Shown here: positions 55,939 through 64,000 of the stretch, in pieces | Position numbering within the stretch: the first letter of the stretch is position 1 | How the letters are laid out: every line of letters starts with the position of its first letter | NCBI GenBank assembly: GCA_016788165.1 | Contig: JAEUTH010000019.1 | Location: forward strand, 62,001 to 126,000 | DNA length: 64,000 bases | DNA from: Bacteroidia bacterium | GTDB lineage: Bacteria > Bacteroidota > Bacteroidia > AKYH767-A > OLB10 | Direction of reading: 5' to 3' | Program-made: the position numbers and the translations under genes | The notes under the pieces: generated by a model | Database searches by the model: none | What the model was told of the DNA's origin: nothing | The model's input: the letters and a program-made list of their open reading frames with translations, nothing else

Positions 55939-58900
55939 ATGAAAAAAATAATAGCTACATGCATGGCTATTATTATTTGTGCAACATTTTTGCACGGACA
56001 AATTAATTTGCAACAGCCAAATTTTGTTGACTATCTTATATCCTCAGGTTGGAATCAACCTGCCGGTATTGTATATGATTGCACAGGCCAATCCTATATA
56101 TGGGAACTTAAAGGCAAAATTTATGTAGTTGATTCAGCCGGAAATAAAATAACAACACCACTGCTCAATATTGCTGAGGAAGTAGGCAATTGGCGTTCGC
56201 ATGGTTTGCATGGCGTTTGTCTTGACCCTAACTTTAGAACAAATGGTTATTTTTATTGCTATTATGCTGTTGACCGTTATCACTTATTAAATTTTGGTAA
56301 ACCAAATTATAATGCAAACTCGAATGCATACTATGATGCATCTATTTTACGCGTAACCAGATTTACGGCCAATAGTGCAACAAACTTTACAACGTTAGTC
56401 CCAAATTCTCGTTTGGTACTGTTGGGTGAGGACAAAAAAACAGGTGTGCCCTTACTACATGTTACACATGATGGAGGTACTATTTTGTTTGGCCGCGATG
56501 GTAGTTTGCTGGTATTTACTGGCGATTGTGCAGATTATGCTCAAAACGATGTAGGCAGTGCACCGGGTACTTATTGGGCACAGGCATTGGCCGATACCAT
56601 TATCAGAACTGCAGAAAATGTGGGCGATTTCAGGTCTCAGTTATTAAATTGCCATAATGGTAAGATTTTAAGAATGGATCCGGCAACCGGTAACGGTTTA
56701 CCCAGTAATCCTTATTACGATAGTGCCAATCCACGCTCAGCAAAATCGAGGGTATATGGGCTGGGTTTACGCCAACCTTACCGTTGCAGTATTATACCTA
56801 ATACCGGTAGTACCAATATAAATGATGGGCAACCCGGACATATAGTTGTTAGCGAGGTAGGTTGGTCAACTTGGGAAAGTGTTTGGATAGTTAAAGAAAA
56901 AAATTTGAATTTAGGTTGGCCTGTTTTCGAAGGATTAAACAGACCTGCTGCACTTCAATCGCCTATTTATAATAAAGATATGCCAAACCCACTTTACGGA
57001 AGTGGAGGTTGTAATAAGCAATATTTCAGTTTTCAGAATCTGATAAAAAACTCGACCTTAACTAACCCGAGTTTTCCGAATCCATGTAACAACAACGTTC
57101 AAATTCCGGCTAATATTCCCAAGTGGAAATGGCTGCCACCGTTTATAAATTACAGGCATAATCAAAATATAACACAAGTACCTGCTTTAGCTGGCGATTC
57201 AACAGTGCCTATTTCAATGTCGAGCCCACAAGCCAATGTAGTTGGCGCTGAGTTTAAGGGAAATGCGGCAATGGCCGGCCCTTGGTACAGCGGTAATCAG
57301 TTTCCGAGCAATTATAAAAACACATTTTTTAATGTAGATTATGGCGAACAATGGATTAAAAATTTTGTCCTTGATAGTAATTACAAACTTACAGAGGCCC
57401 GTCCATTTGCAAGTAACATTGGCGAAATTGTTTATTTAACTATGAATGAAAAAGATGGTTGTTTATACTATATAAAACTCGAAGGCGAGTTACATAAGAT
57501 ATGCTATATTGATAGTAATAATGCACCGCCTGTTGCTGTTATTGATGTTGACCAAACCTACAGCAGTACTAATACGATTACGGTTAACTGCTCGGCCTTA
57601 AACTCAACCGACCCCGAAGGTGCACCTTTAAGTTACCTATGGGATTTTGGAAATGGTATATTTAGTAATGCTGTTGACACTCAGGTTACAATAACAACAT
57701 TAGGTAGTGCACCTGAAATAGCAACGATAACGCTAAGAGTAACAGATAATGGTGGCTTGCAAGATGCCACCACACAAAATATTCACTTAAATAATTACCC
57801 ACCCGTTGTTAATATAACATCACTATTAGATAGCGCTTTATATAGCATTGGCGAACCTGAAAATTTGCAATTAAAAGCTACAGTAATTGACAATGCGCCT
57901 GACTCGACTTTAACCTATAATTGGCAATCTATTTTATTTCATGAAACCCATAACCATCCTGAACCTATAGACAATGACCATGAAACCTATCAATTAATAA
58001 CTAACGATGGTTGCGGTAGCGAAGTTTTTTGGTGGGAGGTTAACTTATCTGTATCTGATGCACAAGGCTTAAAAGGTTCGGATGTGGTTAGGCTTTATCC
58101 AAAGTGTTCATTACCTGTTGCAATTATTTCATCAAATAATACTGTTTGCAAATCAGCTCCAATTACGTTTACAAGTTTGTCTGAAAATGCTGCATCATTA
58201 CAATGGATATTCGAATCTGCTTCCGAAACAGAATCAATTTTAACAAACCCTACAGTAACGTATAATGCACCAGGTACCTATATAGTTACCTTAATAGCTA
58301 CAAACATTTTAGGTTCAGATACAGCTATTACTTATGTAACCGTTAATGTTAATAATCAAACTATTTCTGTTACCGCAAATCCAAATGATTCCGTTTGCAG
58401 TGGCGGCCAAATAGAAATTGCAGCAGCTACTACAGAAAGTACCAATACGTTTCAATGGCTAACTGCTGGTGATAACATACCCGGTGCAACCAGTAATATT
58501 TATATTACAAATCAAAACGGTGGTTATGTGTGTGTGGTAACCGACATAAACGGATGTACCAAATCCAGTAAAACTCAAAAGGTAGCTTTTATAGCTCAGC
58601 ATGCAAATATTACGGCACCTAATGGTAAAACAATTTGTACTAACGATAGCACACAATTAGTTGCCAATGTTGGTAACTACACATACCAATGGACTAAAAA
58701 TGGTATAGATATTAATGGAGCCAACCAAAGTACTTACTATGCAAATTCGGCAGGTACATATAGATGTAGGATTACCAATTATTTAGGCTGTAACAAAGTA
58801 AGTAACTCAATAAAGGTTGTGGTAAATTGTAAGCTTACTGAGCTTATGCAAAAAAACCAGTCAAAACTTGTTATCCAGCCTAACCCTGTTAAGGATTTGG

Positions 58901-59118
58901 CACAAATAAGTTTTTCAATAACTGATGATGTTAATATTCAATTTACAGTGTTGAATGAAATTGGTAAAGCCGTTATGATTCTGCCATCAAAACCATATCG
59001 TGCCGGCCAGCACCAGGCAACATTTGATGCTACAACTTTAAAAGATGGCTTTTACTTTTTACAAATATCAGGTACGAACTTGTTAGAAGCGAAACCATTT
59101 AGCGTTATCCGTCACTAA
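55939..59118 (+). CDS. Second secreted PQQ-type sugar dehydrogenase with PKD domains and type IX sorting domain
   Basis: The ATG at 55939 gives the signal MKKIIATCMAIIICATFLHG; a start at 55927 adds four residues. The protein (1059 residues) has the same plan as the 32224 gene: propeller with NWRSHGLHGVCLDPNF, HDGGTILFGRDGSLLVFTGD and GLGLRQPYRCS, then PKD-like modules (YLWDFGNGIFSN), Ig-like repeats, and a Por sorting domain (VIQPNPVKDLAQISF). The two are clear paralogs. It has no close operator candidate, so it may be regulated differently. Confidence 0.88.
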   Translation: MKKIIATCMAIIICATFLHGQINLQQPNFVDYLISSGWNQPAGIVYDCTGQSYIWELKGKIYVVDSAGNKITTPLLNIAEEVGNWRSHGLHGVCLDPNFRTNGYFYCYYAVDRYHLLNFGKPNYNANSNAYYDASILRVTRFTANSATNFTTLVPNSRLVLLGEDKKTGVPLLHVTHDGGTILFGRDGSLLVFTGDCADYAQNDVGSAPGTYWAQALADTIIRTAENVGDFRSQLLNCHNGKILRMDPATGNGLPSNPYYDSANPRSAKSRVYGLGLRQPYRCSIIPNTGSTNINDGQPGHIVVSEVGWSTWESVWIVKEKNLNLGWPVFEGLNRPAALQSPIYNKDMPNPLYGSGGCNKQYFSFQNLIKNSTLTNPSFPNPCNNNVQIPANIPKWKWLPPFINYRHNQNITQVPALAGDSTVPISMSSPQANVVGAEFKGNAAMAGPWYSGNQFPSNYKNTFFNVDYGEQWIKNFVLDSNYKLTEARPFASNIGEIVYLTMNEKDGCLYYIKLEGELHKICYIDSNNAPPVAVIDVDQTYSSTNTITVNCSALNSTDPEGAPLSYLWDFGNGIFSNAVDTQVTITTLGSAPEIATITLRVTDNGGLQDATTQNIHLNNYPPVVNITSLLDSALYSIGEPENLQLKATVIDNAPDSTLTYNWQSILFHETHNHPEPIDNDHETYQLITNDGCGSEVFWWEVNLSVSDAQGLKGSDVVRLYPKCSLPVAIISSNNTVCKSAPITFTSLSENAASLQWIFESASETESILTNPTVTYNAPGTYIVTLIATNILGSDTAITYVTVNVNNQTISVTANPNDSVCSGGQIEIAAATTESTNTFQWLTAGDNIPGATSNIYITNQNGGYVCVVTDINGCTKSSKTQKVAFIAQHANITAPNGKTICTNDSTQLVANVGNYTYQWTKNGIDINGANQSTYYANSAGTYRCRITNYLGCNKVSNSIKVVVNCKLTELMQKNQSKLVIQPNPVKDLAQISFSITDDVNIQFTVLNEIGKAVMILPSKPYRAGQHQATFDATTLKDGFYFLQISGTNLLEAKPFSVIRH

Positions 59119-59138
59119 ATACTTTTTATACTTAAAAT

Positions 59139-59175
59139 AAAAGCCATTGTAAATTAAATTTTGCAATGGCTTTTT
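59139..59175 (+). terminator. Intrinsic terminator after the second PQQ-type dehydrogenase
   Basis: AAGCCATTGTAAA pairs with TTTTGCAATGGCTT (one G-T pair, short loop) and is followed by TTTTT. It lies just after the stop at 59118. Confidence 0.8.
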
Positions 59176-59312
59176 AATTAATAATCCCAATTATAGATCA
59201 AAACTAATAGAACCATATCATTTGCCAAAGCAGATACAGTTGTTTCAAGCAATTGCATACTTTATAAATATTATTTAATTGAGCTGATGTAATTATTGAC
59301 TATTACTAAAAT

Positions 59313-59350
59313 GATAAAAAAAAATCCATTACAAAACTGCAATGGATTTA
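59313..59350 (-). terminator. Intrinsic terminator after the distal universal stress gene
   Basis: On the minus strand AAATCCATT and AATGGATTT pair around a 10-base loop, followed by a T-run of about nine. It ends the minus-strand operon running from 62597 down to 59374. Confidence 0.85.
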
Positions 59351-59373
59351 AATTTTAAACAAAATGTACAATA

Positions 59374-60258
59374 TTAATAACCCACACTCATGGTATTGGC
59401 ATTAACCTCGCGTGGGCCACAAGAAAGTACCGGAGTTTTCGAATGGTTAATAATATGATTTGCAAATGCACCTAACGAAGTACCGGTAATACTAAACTCT
59501 TGTTCCGTCATTATCAAAATTAAATCAATATCGTTTTGATTTGCAAATTTAAGCGTGGCTTCGCCTACATTTTTATCATCGCTATACACTACTTGAGTAA
59601 TGATGTCATAGTCTTGCACAAAGGTTTCGGTTTGCTCAACTTTAATTTCAAATTTTCTTTTTACGTCTTCCTTTGAAGTATTTGGGTTAAACGCTAAGAT
59701 GAAAACATGTGCTTTATATGCATCGGCTAATGTTAATACATAAGGCACCTTCTGGCGCGAGTTTGCCGAATCGTCAATAGGTACTAAAATGCGTGTAAAC
59801 CCAACCTTACGCGCATGTGTTTGTACCGATATTACCGGACAAGGAGCTTCGGCAATTACGCGTACTGTATTGGTACCAACTACATGTTCTTGTGGGCCAC
59901 TTACGCCATGGGTACCCATAATTATTAAATCGGCATGCCAAACCTTTGCTGTATGCGCAATCCTTTTATAGATACGGCCTACCTCTGTAGCAATACTTAC
60001 AGTAACCCCTGATTCGTTGTGAATTTTTTCGGCTACTTCGTTTAACTTATCATCCGATGCGGTTTCAATTTTCTTTTCAAAACCACTAAATGCATGGCTG
60101 ATTGCCGAAGTAAACGACATTGCCTCCAATACATGAACCAGTTTAATCTCTGCACGTAATAACTTAGCCATAAAAACACCGTGTTCCAATGCTAAAGCAG
60201 CAGTTTCGCTGAAGTCGTATGGAATAAGAATTTTTTCAATTTTTGATTTTGGTAGCAT
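59374..60258 (-). CDS. Universal stress protein, two-domain
   Basis: The 294-residue protein has two tandem Usp domains (about 1-145 and 155-294). The first keeps the ATP-binding pattern G-x2-G-x9-G in GTHGVSGPQEHVVGTN. The second is more divergent (LIMTEQEFSITGTSLGAFAN). Length and pairing are typical of Bacteroidota. It is the last gene of the DUF3822 - rsmD - Usp - Usp operon and a paralog of its neighbour. Confidence 0.93.
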   Translation of the reverse strand: MLPKSKIEKILIPYDFSETAALALEHGVFMAKLLRAEIKLVHVLEAMSFTSAISHAFSGFEKKIETASDDKLNEVAEKIHNESGVTVSIATEVGRIYKRIAHTAKVWHADLIIMGTHGVSGPQEHVVGTNTVRVIAEAPCPVISVQTHARKVGFTRILVPIDDSANSRQKVPYVLTLADAYKAHVFILAFNPNTSKEDVKRKFEIKVEQTETFVQDYDIITQVVYSDDKNVGEATLKFANQNDIDLILIMTEQEFSITGTSLGAFANHIINHSKTPVLSCGPREVNANTMSVGY

Positions 60259-60328
60259 AGCTTCTCTCTTTTATATACTGCTAAAATATTGTATTTATTT
60301 ATTAAACAAAAAATCAACTAAAACTATT

Positions 60329-61213
60329 TTAGCTAAGCACGTATTCATATAGGTCTTTGCGGTCGTTAGCTCTTACTGATAATACCGGTATGGGGCTGTT
60401 ATTAATTATATCATGTGCCTCTGTACCTAAAAACCAGCCCGAAAATTCAGAATCCGACTGGGCAATTATCACAATTAAATCGGCATCAATATTTTGTGCG
60501 TAAGCAATTACGGTATCTGATGCATCTTTACTTGATACGAGTTTAGCAGAAACTTCAACGCCTTCATCTAATACAAATTGTTGTACGGAATGCATTTGTA
60601 ATGTTAGCTTGCTTTTTAAAAACTCATCATCGGTATCAAACAAAGAAATGATGTGAATTTGAGAACCAAAGTATTTAGCAATTTCAATTGCTTTATTTAC
60701 CTTATCACGCGATTCGATGCTTAAGTCGAGCGGTAAAACAATATTTTTACACCCTTGGCGATGCGTTTTACCATGTATGGATATAACGGGGCAATGCGCT
60801 TCATTTATTACTCTAACTGCATTACTGCCTACAAATTTTTTCTTAATAGAATCGGAACCGCCACTGGTACCCATTACAATTAAAACGGCATTAAGGTCTT
60901 TTGCTACCTGAACTAATTCTTCATAAATTTTTCCGGTGCGCACCATCGTATTTATTTGCAAACCCGAGTCAAGTGCCGTTTGGGCTGCCAATACATTCAA
61001 TTTTGTTTCGATTTCAGATTTATACAAATTTTCGTTTGCATCATCGCCCTTAAAAAAGCCCGTAAACTTTTGCATAAAATCACTATCAATTACATTTATG
61101 AGCGTAATGTCAGAATGATGGTATCGGGCCAAATTAAAAGATTGTTGTAATGCAATAAGCGATTGCTCCGAAAAATCGATAGGTACAAGTATGTGATTAC
61201 TACTGGTTATCAT
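60329..61213 (-). CDS. Universal stress protein, two-domain
   Basis: The 294-residue protein has two Usp domains, with the ATP pattern GTSGGSDSIKKKFVGSN in the first half and a degenerate second half (VIIAQSDSEFSGWFLGTEAH). It shares length and plan with the downstream gene, 70 bases away, so the two are tandem duplicates. Roles in stress response or starvation are family knowledge and no partner is shown. Confidence 0.93.
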   Translation of the reverse strand: MITSSNHILVPIDFSEQSLIALQQSFNLARYHHSDITLINVIDSDFMQKFTGFFKGDDANENLYKSEIETKLNVLAAQTALDSGLQINTMVRTGKIYEELVQVAKDLNAVLIVMGTSGGSDSIKKKFVGSNAVRVINEAHCPVISIHGKTHRQGCKNIVLPLDLSIESRDKVNKAIEIAKYFGSQIHIISLFDTDDEFLKSKLTLQMHSVQQFVLDEGVEVSAKLVSSKDASDTVIAYAQNIDADLIVIIAQSDSEFSGWFLGTEAHDIINNSPIPVLSVRANDRKDLYEYVLS

Positions 61214-61224
61214 ATATTATATTG

Positions 61225-61764
61225 TTAAGTTGTTGATTTAAAAAACGAAAATGAAACGTTACCATAATTTCGCACATCATCTGGTAAAATCTTTGTTTGA
61301 ATTGGCCTGTTATGTTCATGCTCCAATATAAATACACCCCTCGGTTTTAACAAATTTCTATCTAAAATCAGTGTTACTAAATTTTCAATTTGTGGCAAAT
61401 CGTAAGGTGGGTCGGCAAAGATAATATCAAATGACTCGTTACATTTTTTTAAAAACAAAAATGCATCGCTTTGTTGTGCTTCACAACCAATACACTGCCA
61501 CTTTTTGAAAACACTGTTTACAAATTTTACACAAGCTGCATGCATATCAATTGCTAATATGTTTTCACAATTACGTGATGCAAATTCATAACTGATAGCA
61601 CCTGTGCCTGTAAATAAGTCGAGTATGCTCAGCGTTTCAAATTGGTATTGATTATTTAAAATATTAAACAAACCGGTTTTTGCAAAATCGGTAGTGGGTC
61701 GCACCGGCAAGTGCTTTGGTGCAACAATTGTTTTACCTTTTAGCTTACCACTAATTATACGCAC
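61225..61764 (-). CDS. rsmD: 16S rRNA (guanine966-N2)-methyltransferase
   Basis: The 179-residue methyltransferase methylates G966 of 16S rRNA. Motifs are MRIISGKLKGKTIVAPK at the start, the SAM site DLFTGTGAISYEFASR, and the catalytic FADPPYD. Length is canonical. Its start overlaps the end of the DUF3822 gene by 10 bases, so the two are coupled. Confidence 0.96.
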   Translation of the reverse strand: MRIISGKLKGKTIVAPKHLPVRPTTDFAKTGLFNILNNQYQFETLSILDLFTGTGAISYEFASRNCENILAIDMHAACVKFVNSVFKKWQCIGCEAQQSDAFLFLKKCNESFDIIFADPPYDLPQIENLVTLILDRNLLKPRGVFILEHEHNRPIQTKILPDDVRNYGNVSFSFFKSTT

Positions 61765-62597
61765 AAGCCTAAACTAAATAATGTTTGAAATTGCCATGCC
61801 GGTAATTGCTCAAAACCGTAACTAAATTGAAATGCCTGTTGTCGCATTGCCAAATCAACATAGCGGATATATTTTTTACTGATACTAAAGATTGCCGATT
61901 GTTTCTCAATTAAGCCCGTAATTTCCAAAACATCTTCTTCGGGGTTAAGATTTAGCTGTTCATAAACCAGCATGATAAAATAAATAAAATCTTCGGCTGT
62001 GTTGTAGTAAAAGTTGTTGTAAAACAGCAACTGGTTTTCGGCAATAACCATCATTTCGAATTGATGCTTATGTACATTTACCGATATAGCGCGCTGTGCT
62101 TTATTTCGATTTTTTAATAAACCATGTTCAATAAAAGCAGTACCGCAATGATTTATATGAACTTGCTTCAACTGATTGACTGCAAAATTTATTAAATCGT
62201 CATTAACAGCAAAAACATGTTTTGCATCAAAAAATCCGAAATCATCCTTTGCAATACTATCTGCACTTCCTATTTGATGGTTAAAAGCCAAAAGCTCGGC
62301 ATTTTTTTGTGCTTCATAAAATGCAGATGGCACCAGTGTGCTTTGCACATTTACTATCGAAAATTTTATTTTTAAAAAACTATCAAAAAGTAAAATGCCA
62401 TCATTGGCAAATATTTCGGCTAATTGCTTAAAGTCGTTTGCCTGATAATTCTTAAAGGCTAAGAATTTATTTTGTTTGGGTTGTATTACTGCATAGCTGA
62501 TATCGCAATTATCAAACTCAACAAAAAGCTCACAACGCTGTAAACCAATTTCAGGCAGCGATTCATCAACGATAGCATATTTTGGCTTGGACAACAT
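61755..62597 (-). CDS. DUF3822 protein
   Basis: The start at 62597 gives MLSKPKYAIVDESLPEIG; a start at 62624 adds nine residues. The 280-residue protein matches DUF3822, an ASKHA-like family paired with rsmD in Bacteroidota. Visible elements are NDDLINFAVNQLKQVHINHCGTAFIEHGL (residues about 155-180, in pieces) and NLNPEEDVLEITGLIEK. The family's job is not known; the conserved operon with a rRNA methylase hints at ribosome work. Confidence 0.9.
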   Translation of the reverse strand: MLSKPKYAIVDESLPEIGLQRCELFVEFDNCDISYAVIQPKQNKFLAFKNYQANDFKQLAEIFANDGILLFDSFLKIKFSIVNVQSTLVPSAFYEAQKNAELLAFNHQIGSADSIAKDDFGFFDAKHVFAVNDDLINFAVNQLKQVHINHCGTAFIEHGLLKNRNKAQRAISVNVHKHQFEMMVIAENQLLFYNNFYYNTAEDFIYFIMLVYEQLNLNPEEDVLEITGLIEKQSAIFSISKKYIRYVDLAMRQQAFQFSYGFEQLPAWQFQTLFSLGLCV

Positions 62598-62676
62598 TAT
62601 AAAAACCTGCGGCAAACCTAACAATTTGTTTACTTGTTTAAAAAAGCAGGAACAATTGAAAATTTTAAACCCCGAA

Positions 62677-62696
62677 AAGCTAATTGATATTAGCTT
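62677..62696. promoter_or_regulatory. 8-bp inverted repeat in the DUF3822 / RecD-like divergent region
   Basis: AAGCTAAT (62677-62684) and ATTAGCTT (62689-62696) are perfect complements around TGAT, in the 113-base gap between the divergent genes. No T-run follows, so an operator is more likely than a terminator. The evidence is symmetry only. Confidence 0.35.
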
Positions 62697-62710
62697 GCAG
62701 CAATTTTAAA

Positions 62711-64000
62711 ATGCAATCATTTAAAACAAAACTACAACACCATTTTCCGTTTGAGCCAACAGCCAGCCAAGCAGCTTTAATGGATATACTACCTGATTTC
62801 TTTGCATTAAAAACTGTGAGGAAATTATTTGTGCTAACCGGCTATGCAGGTACCGGTAAAACAACATTTACCAATACATTAATAAAGGCATTAGCCGATG
62901 ATAAAATTAAAACAATGCTATTGGCACCAACAGGCAGAGCTGCTAAAGTATTAGCGGGTTACACCCAAAAAAATGCACAAACAATACACCGTAAAATATA
63001 TCAGTTAAAAACGGATAGCGGTGGCAAATCTTACTCAATATTAAAAGAAAATAAGCATAGCAATACACTTTTTATCATTGACGAAGCATCGTTAATTGGT
63101 GGTGCCGAAATTGAATCAGAAACTTTATTTGGTCGTCAGTCGGTATTGGACGATTTGATACAATACGTGTATCAGGGTAAAAACTGTATAATCATGTTTA
63201 TTGGCGATATGGCGCAGCTACCGCCTGTTAAACTGCAATTAAGCCCGGCTTTGGACATTGCAAATATTTCATTTAATTATAACATGGAAGTAATGAGCCA
63301 TGAATTGCGCGATGTAGTACGTCAGCAAAAAGATTCGGGCATATTGCTTAATGCAACAGCATTACGCATACTGATAAATAAAGGCCTACATTTGCCGGTA
63401 TTAAAAGCCGTTGGTTTTGATGATGTATTTACACTAACCGGTAATGAAATTGGTGATGTTATTGCCGAAAAGTTTAACAATAAAAATCCCGATGACTCCG
63501 TAATTATTTGCCGTTCGAACAAGCAAGCAAACCGTTACAATCAGTATTTAAGAAACCGCGTATTTGATCAATTTGATGAACTATCGGCCGGTGACCGATT
63601 AATGATTTTGAAGAATAATTATTACTGGTTAGATGCCGATAGCGAAGTTGGTTTTATTGCCAATGGCGATACAATAGAAATTAAAGCCGTATTAAACATT
63701 GAAGATGCATTTGGTTTTAGATTTGCCGATATCAGAATGGCATTGGTTGATTATCCGGAGGCGCCTTACATGGAAGTAAAAATTTTACTAAACACGCTTT
63801 ACTCCGAAACACCTGCACTTTCGTATAACGATAGCAAAAAGCTTTGGGATACATTGCTAAAAAATCATGAAAAAATTAAAAGCAACCGCGCCCGTATTGA
63901 AGCGGTAAAAAGCAATGCATACTATAATGCGCTGCAAGTAAAATTTGCCTATGCAATAACCTGCCACAAATCGCAGGGCGGGCAATGGCCAAATGTTTTT
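62711..64000 (+). CDS. RecD-like ATP-dependent DNA helicase (3' truncated)
   Basis: The open frame from ATG at 62711 runs 430 codons to the window end without a stop. Walker A is GYAGTGKTT (44-52), Walker B is LFIIDEAS, motif III lies in FIGDMAQLPPV, and the C-terminal AITCHKSQGGQWP matches motif VI of superfamily 1B RecD/TraA-type helicases. The N-terminus is short, so it is the stand-alone RecD-like type of Bacteroidota and not a RecBCD subunit. The true end is outside the window. Confidence 0.92.
   Translation, partial: MQSFKTKLQHHFPFEPTASQAALMDILPDFFALKTVRKLFVLTGYAGTGKTTFTNTLIKALADDKIKTMLLAPTGRAAKVLAGYTQKNAQTIHRKIYQLKTDSGGKSYSILKENKHSNTLFIIDEASLIGGAEIESETLFGRQSVLDDLIQYVYQGKNCIIMFIGDMAQLPPVKLQLSPALDIANISFNYNMEVMSHELRDVVRQQKDSGILLNATALRILINKGLHLPVLKAVGFDDVFTLTGNEIGDVIAEKFNNKNPDDSVIICRSNKQANRYNQYLRNRVFDQFDELSAGDRLMILKNNYYWLDADSEVGFIANGDTIEIKAVLNIEDAFGFRFADIRMALVDYPEAPYMEVKILLNTLYSETPALSYNDSKKLWDTLLKNHEKIKSNRARIEAVKSNAYYNALQVKFAYAITCHKSQGGQWPNVF

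Noticed and set aside
1-64000. CRISPR arrays, IS elements, phage genes or integration sites
   Set aside because: No regularly spaced direct repeats, transposase-like ORFs or tRNA-flanking duplications were found; the single tRNA-Arg has ordinary neighbours.

Overview
The window is an ordinary stretch of chromosome from a low-GC member of the Bacteroidota, probably near Chitinophagales/Sphingobacteriales. The evidence is a PorD (DUF4835) type IX secretion subunit, at least six secreted proteins ending in type IX (Por) C-terminal sorting domains, the cluster bamD - rpoZ - coaBC - porD - recN that is typical of the phylum, DUF3822 next to rsmD, and genes with no clear Shine-Dalgarno sequences. 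I see no IS element, integrase, phage gene or CRISPR array.

Layout. 1-3400: the end of a TPR-like protein, a phosphosulfolactate synthase (ComA-like), rhodanese, DedA, aroE and a DUF6580-like membrane protein, all on +. 3400-4500 holds no convincing gene. 4500-9560 (minus): an operon of two paralogous small exported proteins, a DoxX-like protein and an ECF sigma factor, then a T9SS cargo protein, a DUF1801 protein and a membrane protein. 10034-15250: a phosphodiesterase/sulfatase-like lipoprotein, an RRM protein, coaD, and the minus-strand operon pfkA - gapN - BadF-type kinase. 15413-20000: a Nudix-winged-helix regulator, a putative carbohydrate-binding T9SS protein and a secreted GH13 alpha-amylase. 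20077-24800: an M1 peptidase, an LpxH-like hydrolase and gapA. 24855-30444: recN, porD, coaBC, rpoZ and bamD. Then tRNA-Arg(TCT), lysA, a secreted PQQ-type sugar dehydrogenase, an FAH-family enzyme and a HupE-like protein. 36863-48734: a 1647-residue secreted glycosidase/beta-helix protein divergent from a 2181-residue NRPS/PKS/aminotransferase megasynthase. 48739-64000: argS, an MFS transporter, an Ala-rich repeat protein, an HMG-CoA-lyase-like enzyme, a DUF4920 lipoprotein, a second PQQ-type dehydrogenase, two universal stress proteins, rsmD, DUF3822 and the start of a RecD-like helicase.

Two things stand out. The first is the single-gene assembly line with order A - PCP - KS - AT - ACP - aminotransferase. 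Its adenylation pocket resembles a proline code, its AT carries the malonyl motif, and it has no condensation, ketoreductase or thioesterase domain, so it may make an unusual beta-amino product. The second is a possible carbon regulon. A Nudix-winged-helix protein with a degraded Nudix box sits beside a perfect palindrome (TAGTGTA-N5-TACACTA). Close variants of that palindrome lie upstream of the starch-related T9SS gene and of the first PQQ-type sugar dehydrogenase. This would link glycolysis (pfkA/gapN), extracellular starch breakdown and sugar oxidation under one repressor.
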